Below, in pieces: positions 31,535 to 39,932 of a DNA stretch of 64,000 nucleotides. The position numbers and the translations under genes are program-made. The stretch's first letter is position 1, and every line of letters begins with the position of its first letter. The stretch comes from Pontibacter kalidii (GTDB lineage Bacteria; Bacteroidota; Bacteroidia; Cytophagales; Hymenobacteraceae): contig NZ_CP111079.1 of the NCBI RefSeq assembly GCF_026278245.1, positions 243,501 through 307,500 of the forward strand, in the 5' to 3' direction. A model generated the notes under the pieces. That model searched no databases and was not told the origin of the DNA. It was given only the letters and a program-made list of their open reading frames with translations.

Positions 31535-32584
31535 ATGATTACTTTCGCCATTGGTTTATCCATTCTTCTATTACTGGTCATCCTGTTCCTGCTTTTCAGG
31601 ATCGGCACGCTGACGTCAATCTTCCGGGGTTCTTCAGAGCGTGCTGCCGGTACTACTCATGTTAGCAACCGTGTAAACGGAACACTGCTACTGCTCTTCC
31701 TGGTACTGGGCGGAGCGGCTTTTGCCTGGTCTTTTGCGGATGCATGGGATGAGATGAACCTGCCGCTAGGCTCGCTGCACGGGGAGTGGACAGACAACCT
31801 GTTCTGGACAACGATGATCATCATCGGAATCGTGTTTGTGATCACGCAGGTTCTGCTGTTCCTCTATTCCTATAAGTATCAGCACAAAGATGATAAGCGG
31901 GCATACTACTACCCCCACAACAACAAGCTGGAGATTGTCTGGACGATGATTCCTGCTGTGGTGATGGCGGTGCTTGTATTCGGTGGCTGGCAAACCTGGA
32001 CCAAGATCACTAGTGCTGCCCCAGAGGATGCCGTGGTAGTGGAGATTGTCGGTAAGCAGTTTAACTGGCTGGTGCGTTACCCAGGAGCTGATGGCAAGCT
32101 TGGCGTTGCCAAAACCACGCTCATCGACGCAACAAATGAGATTGGTGTTGACTTCAGTGATCCAAACGCGCAGGACGACATCATCAACCCGCTTCAGATC
32201 CATGTGCCTAAGGGCAAGCCGGTGCTACTGAAGATCAGATCCAGAGATGTGATCCACAGTGTGTTCATGCCGCATTTTCGCCTAAAGATGGACGCTGTGC
32301 CAGGTATGCCTACGAAGTTCTGGTTTGTTCCGACAAAGACTACGAACGAAATGGCTAACGAGACCGGAAACCCAGACTTCAAGTATGAGTTAGCTTGTAC
32401 GGAAATTTGCGGAAGAGGCCACTTCGCCATGCGCTTTGTAATCGTGGTCGATGAACCAGAGGAGTATGAGGCCTGGTTAGCTAGCCAAAAGCCGTTTGTG
32501 GAGCAAAACCCTCAGGTGCTGGCTAAATTCCAGAAAGAAAGCGCTACTGAATTTGTAGCGGAGGCTAAGGCAGAAGTAGAATAA
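31535..32584 (+). CDS. coxB: Cytochrome c oxidase subunit II
   Basis: The 349-residue protein has N-terminal membrane helices followed by a periplasmic cupredoxin domain. The CuA ligands are all present: H in D-V-I-H-S-V-F-M-P near residue 245 and C-T-E-I-C-G-R-G-H-F-A-M (about 290-301). No fused heme c site is seen, so electrons must arrive from a separate cytochrome or directly from complex III. The first helix is at the extreme N-terminus without a separate cleaved signal. Confidence 0.96.
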   Translation: MITFAIGLSILLLLVILFLLFRIGTLTSIFRGSSERAAGTTHVSNRVNGTLLLLFLVLGGAAFAWSFADAWDEMNLPLGSLHGEWTDNLFWTTMIIIGIVFVITQVLLFLYSYKYQHKDDKRAYYYPHNNKLEIVWTMIPAVVMAVLVFGGWQTWTKITSAAPEDAVVVEIVGKQFNWLVRYPGADGKLGVAKTTLIDATNEIGVDFSDPNAQDDIINPLQIHVPKGKPVLLKIRSRDVIHSVFMPHFRLKMDAVPGMPTKFWFVPTKTTNEMANETGNPDFKYELACTEICGRGHFAMRFVIVVDEPEEYEAWLASQKPFVEQNPQVLAKFQKESATEFVAEAKAEVE

Positions 32585-32616
32585 CTGATTTGTAGCATTT
32601 TAATTCTCACATAAGA

Positions 32617-34443
32617 ATGTCTAGTACAGATATAACGATTAACAGGGATGTGCATCACGCTCACGAGGAGCATGAGCATCATCACGATCAGAACTTCTTT
32701 GAAAAGTATATCTTTAGCCTCGACCATAAGGTAATTGCTAAGCAGTACCTGTTCATGGGTATTTTCTGGGCATTTATAGGCGGCTTTTTATCGATCCTTT
32801 TCCGATTGCAGCTGGGCTGGCCGGAGGCCACATTCACCTTCCTGGAGCCTATCCTGGGCGGCTGGATCGAGAATGGCAAGTTGAACCCGGAGTTCTACCT
32901 GGCCCTGGTGACCATGCACGGTACCATCATGGTATTCTTTGTGCTGACGGCGGGCCTGAGCGGCACGTTCAGTAACTTCCTGATCCCGCTGCAGGTGGGT
33001 GCCCGTGACATGGCCTCTGGCTTTATGAACATGCTCTCGTTCTGGATCTTCTTCATCGCCAGCGTTATCATGTTCTGGTCGCTCTTCATCGAGACAGGAC
33101 CTGCTGCCGGTGGCTGGACGGTGTATCCGCCGTTGAGTGCGCTTCCTGAGGCTATCCAAGGGTCTGGCGACGGTATGACGATGTGGTTGATCTCTATGGC
33201 CCTGTTTATTGCATCGCAGTTGCTGGGTGGCATCAACTATATCACGACCGTGATTAACCTGCGTACAAAAGGTATGTCCATGACGAAGCTTCCGCTGACG
33301 ATCTGGGCGTTCCTTCTGACAGCAGTGCTGGGCCTTCTGGCTTTCCCGGTGCTGCTTTCTGCAGCCCTGCTGCTCATCTTTGACCGTAGCTTCGGCACCA
33401 GCTTCTTCCTTTCCGACATCTACATCGCAGGACAGGCACTAACAAACACTGGTGGTAGCGCTATCCTGTTCCAGCACTTGTTCTGGTTCCTGGGCCATCC
33501 GGAGGTGTACATCGTGATTCTGCCTGCCATGGGACTCGTATCAGAGGTAATTGCCACAAACGCACGTAAGCCCATCTTCGGCTACCGCGCCATGATCGGC
33601 TCCATGTTCGGTATCGCTGTCCTTTCTTTCGTAGTTTGGGCGCACCACATGTTCGTGACCGGGATGAACCCGTTCCTGGGCTCGGTGTTCATGTTCCTGA
33701 CGCTGATCATCGCCGTACCATCCGCTGTGAAGGTGTTTAACTGGATCGCCACGCTCTGGAGAGGTAACATACGCTTTACAACGGCAATGATGTTTGCCAT
33801 CGGATTCGTGTCGCTCTTCATCTCCGGTGGTCTGACGGGCATCATCCTGGGTAACTCTGCCCTGGACATCCAGTTGCACGATACCTACTTCGTGGTGGCG
33901 CACTTCCACCTGGTGATGGGTGCAGCGGCTTTCTTTGGTATGTTCTGCGGTGTGTACCACTGGTTCCCGAAGATGTTTGGCCGCATGATGGATGAGAAGC
34001 TGGGCTTCGTTCACTTCTGGTTCACATTTGTCTCTGTTTACCTGGTGTTCATGCCAATGCACTACATCGGCATCGCCGGCTTCCCAAGAAGATACTACAA
34101 CTGGACAGGCTTTGAGACGTTCAACATCTTCACGGATATGAACACGTTCATCAGTATTGCCGCTATCCTCGGCTTTACAGCACAGTTCATCTTCCTGTTC
34201 AACTTCATCTACAGCATCTTCCGCGGAAGAAGAGCCACCGAGAACCCTTGGCATTCTAATACGCTGGAGTGGACGACACCAGTTCTTCCAGGCCATGGAA
34301 ACTGGCCAGGTGAGATACCAACTGTTTACAGATGGCCTTATGACTATAGCAAGCCAGGCGCTGCTGAAGATTACATTCTACAAACAGTACCTTACTCGCA
34401 GACGCAGTCTTCTAACCTGCCCAACGAGAAGGATTTCGAATAA
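32617..34443 (+). CDS. coxA: Cytochrome c oxidase subunit I
   Basis: The 608-residue protein has the twelve-helix heme-copper oxidase core. The CuB ligands and crosslinked Tyr appear in G-H-P-E-V-Y-I, the His pair in W-A-H-H-M-F-V-T-G-M, and the heme ligands in H-D-T-Y-F-V-V-A-H-F-H-L-V-M-G. The E-V-Y pattern fits the A-type family. A His/Glu-rich N-terminal extension (H-H-A-H-E-E-H-E-H-H-H-D) precedes the first helix and is unusual; it may be a metal-binding tail. Confidence 0.97.
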   Translation: MSSTDITINRDVHHAHEEHEHHHDQNFFEKYIFSLDHKVIAKQYLFMGIFWAFIGGFLSILFRLQLGWPEATFTFLEPILGGWIENGKLNPEFYLALVTMHGTIMVFFVLTAGLSGTFSNFLIPLQVGARDMASGFMNMLSFWIFFIASVIMFWSLFIETGPAAGGWTVYPPLSALPEAIQGSGDGMTMWLISMALFIASQLLGGINYITTVINLRTKGMSMTKLPLTIWAFLLTAVLGLLAFPVLLSAALLLIFDRSFGTSFFLSDIYIAGQALTNTGGSAILFQHLFWFLGHPEVYIVILPAMGLVSEVIATNARKPIFGYRAMIGSMFGIAVLSFVVWAHHMFVTGMNPFLGSVFMFLTLIIAVPSAVKVFNWIATLWRGNIRFTTAMMFAIGFVSLFISGGLTGIILGNSALDIQLHDTYFVVAHFHLVMGAAAFFGMFCGVYHWFPKMFGRMMDEKLGFVHFWFTFVSVYLVFMPMHYIGIAGFPRRYYNWTGFETFNIFTDMNTFISIAAILGFTAQFIFLFNFIYSIFRGRRATENPWHSNTLEWTTPVLPGHGNWPGEIPTVYRWPYDYSKPGAAEDYILQTVPYSQTQSSNLPNEKDFE

Positions 34444-34452
34444 AGCGTATTA

Positions 34453-35529
34453 ATGGCTATCAAATCTTTTCAGTATAAAAGATTTAGAAATATTGGGGTA
34501 TTGACAGTTTTTGCTGTCTACTTCCTGATATTAGTCGGGGGAATCGTTCGCAGCACGGGGTCAGGCATGGGGTGTCCGGACTGGCCAAAGTGCTTCGGTA
34601 GTTGGGTTCCCCCGACTGATGTTAGCCAACTTCCGGATGATTACCTGGAAGTATACAAGCAACAGCGGATAGAGAAGAATCAGAAGCTGGCCGGTTATCT
34701 GGATGGGTTAGGTTTCGAGAAAGTTTCTGCCACTATTTTTTCCCATCCGAGTCAGTACATCGAGACAGAGTTCAACGTCACGAAGACCTGGATTGAGTAC
34801 ATAAACCGTTTGGTGGGGGCGCTGATAGGCATCTTTATTTTTCTGACGGTGGTGTATTCCATACCTTACCTGAAGGAAGACAAGCCAGTATTTTACCTGT
34901 CCCTAATCAGCTTTCTGCTGGTAGGGTTTCAGGGGTGGCTGGGCTCCATCGTGGTCTCGACCAACCTGCTGCCCGTTACCATTACCATACATATGGCGCT
35001 GGCGCTGGTTATTGTAGCGATGCTGCAGTACGCCGTTGCCCGTGCCAATAAGGACCAGGTGCTTACCGGGTACAGTTTCTCCCCTAAGCTTAACCTGCTC
35101 TTGTGGAGCTTAGCGCTTCTAACCTTCGGGCAGATCCTGATAGGAACCCAGGTGCGGGAGGAAGTGGATCTGATCTCCTTTACAATGGGTGGAGCTGAAA
35201 GAGCTTCCTGGGTAGATAACCTCGGAACTAGTTTCTATATCCACCGGTCGTTCTCCATACTGTTGGCGGCCTTGCATATTTACGTGGCCCTGCTGCTCTA
35301 TCGCTTACAGAACCGTCAGATAAGGATACTGACGCACGTAATGCTGGCGCTAGTCGGGGCAGAGATTGTCATCGGAATCATCATGGCCTATTTTGCCATT
35401 CCTCCGGTGCTTCAACCACTGCATCTTACGTTTGCTGCCCTGCTATTCGGGGTGCAGTTTCAGCTTTTGATCGTTTATTATTACGCCTCTCGCAAGGCGA
35501 AAACTCCGCAAGTAGTTGTTCATAACTAA
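34453..35529 (+). CDS. ctaA: Heme A synthase
   Basis: The 358-residue, eight-helix protein shows the COX15/CtaA features: V-R-S-T-G-S-G-M-G-C-P-D-W-P-K-C-F-G near residue 30, the following extracellular loop, and conserved histidines in H-M-A-L-A-L-V, H-R-S-F-S-I and H-L-T-F-A-A. It hydroxylates and oxidises the C8 methyl of heme O to make heme A. It lies 9 bp after coxA and overlaps ctaB by one base. Confidence 0.95.
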   Translation: MAIKSFQYKRFRNIGVLTVFAVYFLILVGGIVRSTGSGMGCPDWPKCFGSWVPPTDVSQLPDDYLEVYKQQRIEKNQKLAGYLDGLGFEKVSATIFSHPSQYIETEFNVTKTWIEYINRLVGALIGIFIFLTVVYSIPYLKEDKPVFYLSLISFLLVGFQGWLGSIVVSTNLLPVTITIHMALALVIVAMLQYAVARANKDQVLTGYSFSPKLNLLLWSLALLTFGQILIGTQVREEVDLISFTMGGAERASWVDNLGTSFYIHRSFSILLAALHIYVALLLYRLQNRQIRILTHVMLALVGAEIVIGIIMAYFAIPPVLQPLHLTFAALLFGVQFQLLIVYYYASRKAKTPQVVVHN

Positions 35530-36425
35530 TGTACACGAGCAATACCAAGACACTACTGCAAGCTTCTACCATGGCTAACAAAGCAACGGCATATTTTCAG
35601 CTATTAAAGTTTCGCTTAAGTTTAACTGTTGCTTTCTCTAGTGCCATCGGTTTTATACTTGGATACCCTAACGCCAGATGGTATGACATAGCACTGGTGA
35701 TGCTTGGGGGAATGCTGGTAACTGGCGCTGCCAATATTATAAACCAGATTCTGGAGAAGGACCTGGATAAACTGATGAAGCGCACCTCCAAACGGCCGCT
35801 CCCTACCGGAGCGTTAACTGTAACAGAGGCTGCCATCTACTGCTTTTTGTTGGCACTGGCAGGAACGTTGCTGCTTGCTCTATACTTTAATCCCCTGGCT
35901 GCCGCCTTGTCGCTGTTGTCGTTGGTGCTGTATGGGTTTATCTATACGCCACTGAAGCGCATCAGCCCGATTTGTGTGTTTGTAGGGGCCATTCCGGGGG
36001 CCATGCCTCCGCTTATTGGCTGGGTGGCGGCTAGCGGGGCCATCGAGGTAGAAGCCATCATCCTATTTGGCATACAGTTCTTCTGGCAGTTCCCGCACTT
36101 CTGGGCCATTGCCTGGGTGCTGGATGATGACTACAAAAAGGCCGGCTTTAAGATGCTGCCTATGGCGGGGGGAAAGAACCTGAAGACCGCGATTCAGATC
36201 ATGAGTTATACACTGGTGCTGATCCCGTTGAGCCTGCTGCCGCTGCAGTTCGGGATGGCCGGGATTACTTCGGCGATGATTGCCGTAGTATGCGGCGTGT
36301 TGTTTCTTGCCCAGACATTTTACCTGATGCGCACCTGCTCTAAGAAAGCCGCCATGAGCATTATGTTTGGTTCGTTTTTATATCTGCCTATCGTGCAGAT
36401 AGCCTTTGTATTAGATAAAATTTAG
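35529..36425 (+). CDS. ctaB: Protoheme IX farnesyltransferase (heme O synthase)
   Basis: The 298-residue protein is a UbiA-family prenyltransferase. The first Asp-rich motif is N-Q-I-L-E-K-D-L-D-K-L-M-K-R-T near residue 73 and the second lies in W-V-L-D-D-D-Y-K-K-A-G-F near 200. It converts protoheme to heme O, feeding CtaA. The ATG at 35529 overlaps the ctaA stop; an internal ATG at 35571 (M-A-N-K-A-T-A-Y-F) would match the usual family start better and remains possible. Confidence 0.95.
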   Translation: MYTSNTKTLLQASTMANKATAYFQLLKFRLSLTVAFSSAIGFILGYPNARWYDIALVMLGGMLVTGAANIINQILEKDLDKLMKRTSKRPLPTGALTVTEAAIYCFLLALAGTLLLALYFNPLAAALSLLSLVLYGFIYTPLKRISPICVFVGAIPGAMPPLIGWVAASGAIEVEAIILFGIQFFWQFPHFWAIAWVLDDDYKKAGFKMLPMAGGKNLKTAIQIMSYTLVLIPLSLLPLQFGMAGITSAMIAVVCGVLFLAQTFYLMRTCSKKAAMSIMFGSFLYLPIVQIAFVLDKI

Positions 36426-36427
36426 GT

Positions 36428-37018
36428 ATGGCAATGGCTAATTTCCCAATAGATGAGCGTAACAGCCGTGGTGGAGTGCATCCATTAAAGTTCTCGCTGT
36501 GGTTGATTATTATAAGTATTATCATGATGTTTGCAGCTTTTACGAGCGCCTACATCGTAAGAAGGGAGGAAGGAAACTGGCTTGAGTTCGATCTGCCCAA
36601 CATCCTTCTGATCAACACTGTTCTGATCTTGCTGAGCTCTGTTACGATGCAGTTATCGTATAACTCGGCTAAGCAGGACAACATCAGCCGGGTAAAGTTG
36701 CTGCTGCTGTTGACCCTGGGCCTGGGTGTGGCTTTCCTGATAGGGCAGTGGTATGGCTGGGTAGACCTGGTGCAAAACAATATATACTTTGGAGGAACGG
36801 GAAGTAACCCTTCCGGCTCTTTTCTGTATGTGCTTACAGGGGTACACGGTTTTCACCTGATCACGGGGCTGATTTTTGTGCTGATCGTTTTCGTGAGCAG
36901 CCTGAAGTATAAGGTGCATTCCAAAAGCCTGCTGCGGATACAATTGTGCACGGTGTACTGGCACTTTTTAGGAGGACTTTGGCTATATTTGTATATATTC
37001 TTAAGAATAAATCACTAA
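36428..37018 (+). CDS. Cytochrome oxidase subunit III-like protein (short form)
   Basis: The 196-residue protein has five membrane helices with the subunit III hallmark G-V-H-G-F-H-L-I-T-G near residue 140 and a final W-H-F-L-G-G-L-W-L-Y-L-Y. It lacks the first two helices of long subunit III, as in many Bacteroidetes. It starts three bases after ctaB. A second subunit III gene follows, so two related chains may assemble. Confidence 0.92.
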   Translation: MAMANFPIDERNSRGGVHPLKFSLWLIIISIIMMFAAFTSAYIVRREEGNWLEFDLPNILLINTVLILLSSVTMQLSYNSAKQDNISRVKLLLLLTLGLGVAFLIGQWYGWVDLVQNNIYFGGTGSNPSGSFLYVLTGVHGFHLITGLIFVLIVFVSSLKYKVHSKSLLRIQLCTVYWHFLGGLWLYLYIFLRINH

Positions 37019-37041
37019 ACACGTTTTTCAATACATAAACT

Positions 37042-37788
37042 ATGTCTACTTCAACTACGCTGGAAGCACCTAATACAGGTACATGGGACGGTGGTAACGA
37101 ACCAATGAAAGCGAGCTATGGTAAACTCATGATGTGGTTTTTCCTGCTCTCAGATGCGTTTACTTTTGGTGCCTTTCTTATTGTTTACGGCCTGGCCCGC
37201 CATGCGCACATGCCTTATACAGGTGAGCCAGAGGCTTTCACCTTCTCTACGGAGTGGTGGCCGATACCTGAAAAAGTATTCAATGCCTTCCCTGGCTTTC
37301 ATGGGGTAGACCTGCCGCTGGCATTCGTTGCATTGATGACGATGATCCTGATCCTCAGCTCTGTTACCATGGTACTGGCAGTAGAGGCGGGGCACCGCAT
37401 GGACAAGAAAGACGTGGAGAAGTGGCTGCTTTGGACGATTCTGTTTGGTGCTACCTTCCTTGGTTGCCAGGCATGGGAGTGGTCGCACTTTATAGCTGGT
37501 ACGGAAGAAGGCATGATCCTGGCTGACGGCACGCGTATATTCGGCGCTAACCTGACGGTTAACCAGTATGGCCCGCCCTTGTTCGCAGACCTGTTCTTCT
37601 TTATAACAGGATTCCACGGTACGCACGTAACCATCGGATGGATACTCTTACTTGTCGCCTTTATCAGTACGGTGAACGGGGTGTATCACAAACGTGGCCA
37701 TTATGAAATGGTGGAGAAGATCGGTTTGTACTGGCACTTTGTGGACCTTGTGTGGGTATTCGTGTTCACTTTCTTCTATCTGATCTAA
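37042..37788 (+). CDS. Cytochrome c oxidase subunit III
   Basis: The 248-residue protein shows M-M-W-F-F-L-L-S-D-A-F-T-F-G near residue 30, W-E-W-S-H-F-I in the middle, G-F-H-G-T-H-V-T-I-G near 190 and the closing Y-W-H-F-V-D-L-V-W-V-F-V-F. These match the subunit III family. It is followed by an operon-internal hairpin, then subunit IV. Confidence 0.95.
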   Translation: MSTSTTLEAPNTGTWDGGNEPMKASYGKLMMWFFLLSDAFTFGAFLIVYGLARHAHMPYTGEPEAFTFSTEWWPIPEKVFNAFPGFHGVDLPLAFVALMTMILILSSVTMVLAVEAGHRMDKKDVEKWLLWTILFGATFLGCQAWEWSHFIAGTEEGMILADGTRIFGANLTVNQYGPPLFADLFFFITGFHGTHVTIGWILLLVAFISTVNGVYHKRGHYEMVEKIGLYWHFVDLVWVFVFTFFYLI

Positions 37789-37803
37789 AAATTAAGAAAT
37801 AAC

Positions 37804-37842
37804 ATAGCGGCACCGCAAGGTTTAAGCGAGCGGTGCCGCTAT
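37804..37842 (+). other. Operon-internal hairpin between subunits III and IV
   Basis: A perfect 13-bp stem, ATAGCGGCACCGC (37804-37816) with GCGGTGCCGCTAT (37830-37842), encloses a 13-nt loop. No T-run follows, so it is not a classical terminator. It may protect or process the mRNA, setting the ratio of upstream oxidase subunits to downstream assembly factors. Confidence 0.7.
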
Positions 37843-37862
37843 ACAAAACATATCATTGGATT

Positions 37863-38204
37863 ATGGCACATCATACAGAAAACGATTTTCATCACACCGG
37901 CGAGATTCCTAAGCCGCAGACAAAGGCTATCTGGAAAACGTTTTTTATACTTGTAGGACTTACCGCGCTTGAATTCCTCTTTGCCTTCACCATGGATGCC
38001 GGGACGGCCAGAAACGCCATCTTTATCATCCTGACGCTTTTCAAGGCATTCTACATCGTGGCGGAGTTCATGCACCTGAAGCACGAAACCAAGTCGCTGA
38101 TCTGGTCCATCATTATCCCCTTGGCCCTCGTTATCTGGCTGATGGTAGCGTTGCTGGCAGAGGGAAGCTACTACTACGAGTCCATCACCAATTACTTTAA
38201 ATAA
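37863..38204 (+). CDS. Cytochrome c oxidase subunit IV family protein
   Basis: The ATG at 37863 gives 113 residues beginning M-A-H-H-T-E-N-D-F-H-H-T; a longer upstream start would run into the preceding hairpin. Three membrane helices (about 25-45, 53-72 and 80-105) and the segment F-Y-I-V-A-E-F-M-H-L-K-H-E fit the prokaryotic subunit IV (CtaF-like) family. It is a small accessory chain of the oxidase. Confidence 0.9.
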   Translation: MAHHTENDFHHTGEIPKPQTKAIWKTFFILVGLTALEFLFAFTMDAGTARNAIFIILTLFKAFYIVAEFMHLKHETKSLIWSIIIPLALVIWLMVALLAEGSYYYESITNYFK

Positions 38205-38217
38205 GTATACCTTCTTG

Positions 38218-38877
38218 ATGAATCCAATTAAGGCACTAATACTAGGACTCCTATTATTAGTGCCTATTCTTATTTTTATATTTATCAGTGTCTTCGGCAC
38301 GCACCACTTCTCCCTTAAAACCTACTATCCAAAAGTAGACGACGCGGGGGAGATCGTGTACAATTCCGCCGGTGACACCATTTTTCAGCAGGTGCCTTAC
38401 TTTAAACTAGGTACCCATACAGGCGACAGCTTATCGCAGGAGGCCCTGGACGAGAGCATCTACGTGGCCGGCTTCTTTAACCTGCCCTGCGCAGACTCCT
38501 GTCAGAGGGTTTTCTCGCAACTGGTGCGCGTGCAGGAGGCATTTGCAAACAATCCGCAGCTTACGCTTGTTTCCTTTGGAGTGGATGCTGCCCCGGACAG
38601 CATGCTGGCCCTGCAGCGTATAGCCCGGGAATATAAGGTGCAGGAAGATAAATGGTACCTGTTGGCCGCCGATAAGGCCCAAGCCGGTTCTCTGACAGAG
38701 GGGTTCCATGCGGCGGCGAAGCAGCAGAACGGAGAGGTGGCGGCCAGTGGCCGCCTGGTGCTGGTGGATAAAGAGAAGATGATCCGCGGCGTGTACGAGG
38801 GCACAGACCCCGAGGACGTGGACCGACTTATACTTGAAATAAACGTATTGCTGGATGAGTACAGTAAAAGAAAGTAA
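38218..38877 (+). CDS. SCO1/SenC-like copper chaperone lacking the usual histidine
   Basis: The ATG at 38218 gives 219 residues with an N-terminal membrane helix (about 4-25) and a thioredoxin-like domain. The copper-binding cysteines are in L-P-C-A-D-S-C near residue 90. In SCO proteins a conserved His lies just before the strand F-V-L-V-D; here that place reads E-V-A-A-S-G-R-L-V-L-V-D, so the His appears to be replaced. This could abolish copper binding or leave only a thiol-redox role. The position in the oxidase operon still supports a role in assembly of the CuA site. The next gene overlaps by 23 bases. Confidence 0.82.
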   Translation: MNPIKALILGLLLLVPILIFIFISVFGTHHFSLKTYYPKVDDAGEIVYNSAGDTIFQQVPYFKLGTHTGDSLSQEALDESIYVAGFFNLPCADSCQRVFSQLVRVQEAFANNPQLTLVSFGVDAAPDSMLALQRIAREYKVQEDKWYLLAADKAQAGSLTEGFHAAAKQQNGEVAASGRLVLVDKEKMIRGVYEGTDPEDVDRLILEINVLLDEYSKRK

Positions 38878-39409
38878 CCTGACGAGTGCGCACGACCGCA
38901 AATTTCTGACGCTGATCGCGGTCCTTTCCGTGATTATCCCGGTGGTGGTGGCCCTGCTTTTCTTCATGCCCAAGTCAGGGGCTGCGGATGTGGATGTTTC
39001 TTACCTGCCTGGCTTTCACGCCACCCTTAACTCCCTGACCGCTGTTACGCTTGTGATAGGTTACGTGAATGTGCGGCGCGGAAACACCAGGGCTCATCGC
39101 ACGGCGATGCTGGTGGCCTTTGGCCTGTCGGCTATTTTTCTGGTATCATACGTAACATACCATTTTCTGGGGCAGCGTACCATTTATGGCGGGGAGGGGC
39201 TTTTGAAGTACATTTACTACTTCATCCTTCTGACACACATCGTGCTGGCGGTCGTGATAGTGCCGCTGGTGCTGCTCTCCGTGTACTTTGGCATTACGAA
39301 TCAACTCAGGCGCCACCGCCGTATCTCTAAATGGACATTCCCCGTTTGGTTATACGTGGCCATAACAGGCGTGCTGGTGTACTTGCTGATATCACCCTAC
39401 TATGCATAA
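38855..39409 (+). CDS. DUF420 membrane protein
   Basis: The 184-residue protein has five membrane helices. Conserved family pieces are L-P-G-F-H-A-T-L-N-S-L-T-A-V near residue 50, the histidines in R-A-H-R-T-A-M and Y-V-T-Y-H-F-L-G, and the H-I-V-L-A-V-V-I-V-P-L-V helix. DUF420 proteins are commonly encoded with SCO proteins in cytochrome oxidase operons and probably aid oxidase assembly; their exact role is unsettled. Confidence 0.88.
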   Translation: MSTVKESNLTSAHDRKFLTLIAVLSVIIPVVVALLFFMPKSGAADVDVSYLPGFHATLNSLTAVTLVIGYVNVRRGNTRAHRTAMLVAFGLSAIFLVSYVTYHFLGQRTIYGGEGLLKYIYYFILLTHIVLAVVIVPLVLLSVYFGITNQLRRHRRISKWTFPVWLYVAITGVLVYLLISPYYA

Positions 39410-39438
39410 ATAACTTATTACTATTACAACCTAGCGTG

Positions 39439-39705
39439 ATGAGACAGAAACTGAACAGAATCGTAACGGCAGTGGCACTCGCCTTTATACTTATGTTTGC
39501 CACCACAGATGCCTACAGCCAGTGCGCCATGTGCCGCGCCACCGTGGAGTCAAACGTTGGAACGGGCAGTGACGAGTCCGGCAATGAGGTTGGAAGTGGC
39601 CTGAACATGGGGATTCTTTACCTGATGGTGGTGCCCTACCTGCTGATAGGAACCGTCGGTTTCTTGTGGTATAAGAATAGCCGCAAGAACACAAACAAAG
39701 CCTAA
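39439..39705 (+). CDS. Small exported membrane protein of cytochrome oxidase operons
   Basis: The ATG at 39439 gives 88 residues with a signal-like helix ending D-A-Y-S-Q. The mature part begins with C-A-M-C-R-A-T-V-E-S-N, a C-x-x-C that could bind metal or be redox active, followed by a polar loop and a membrane helix (about 58-78) with a basic tail. A longer start would overlap DUF420. It is the last gene before the terminator, so a role in oxidase assembly is suggested by position only. Confidence 0.72.
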   Translation: MRQKLNRIVTAVALAFILMFATTDAYSQCAMCRATVESNVGTGSDESGNEVGSGLNMGILYLMVVPYLLIGTVGFLWYKNSRKNTNKA

Positions 39706-39727
39706 GGGGAGCCTCCCCTCTCAAAGT

Positions 39728-39778
39728 ATAAATGCCTTTGCACCGCTGCCATAGCCGCTGTGCAAAGGCATTTATGCG
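39728..39778 (+). terminator. Terminator of the act-cox operon
   Basis: A perfect 16-bp stem, ATAAATGCCTTTGCAC (39728-39743) with GTGCAAAGGCATTTAT (39760-39775), encloses a 16-nt loop and lies 23 bp after the last gene. The T-rich element is incorporated in the stem end. Confidence 0.78.
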
Positions 39779-39932
39779 TTAGCGGCATGCAGCTAGAGTC
39801 TAATCATACTTCAGGAGATCATTACCGGAGCCAGACCTAAACAAAGGCAGCGTGCCAAAACGTTAGCACGGTTCTTGAGGTGCTGGCGGTTATCCTTCGT
39901 TTTGCTTACATTCGTAGATAAACTGCTCAATT

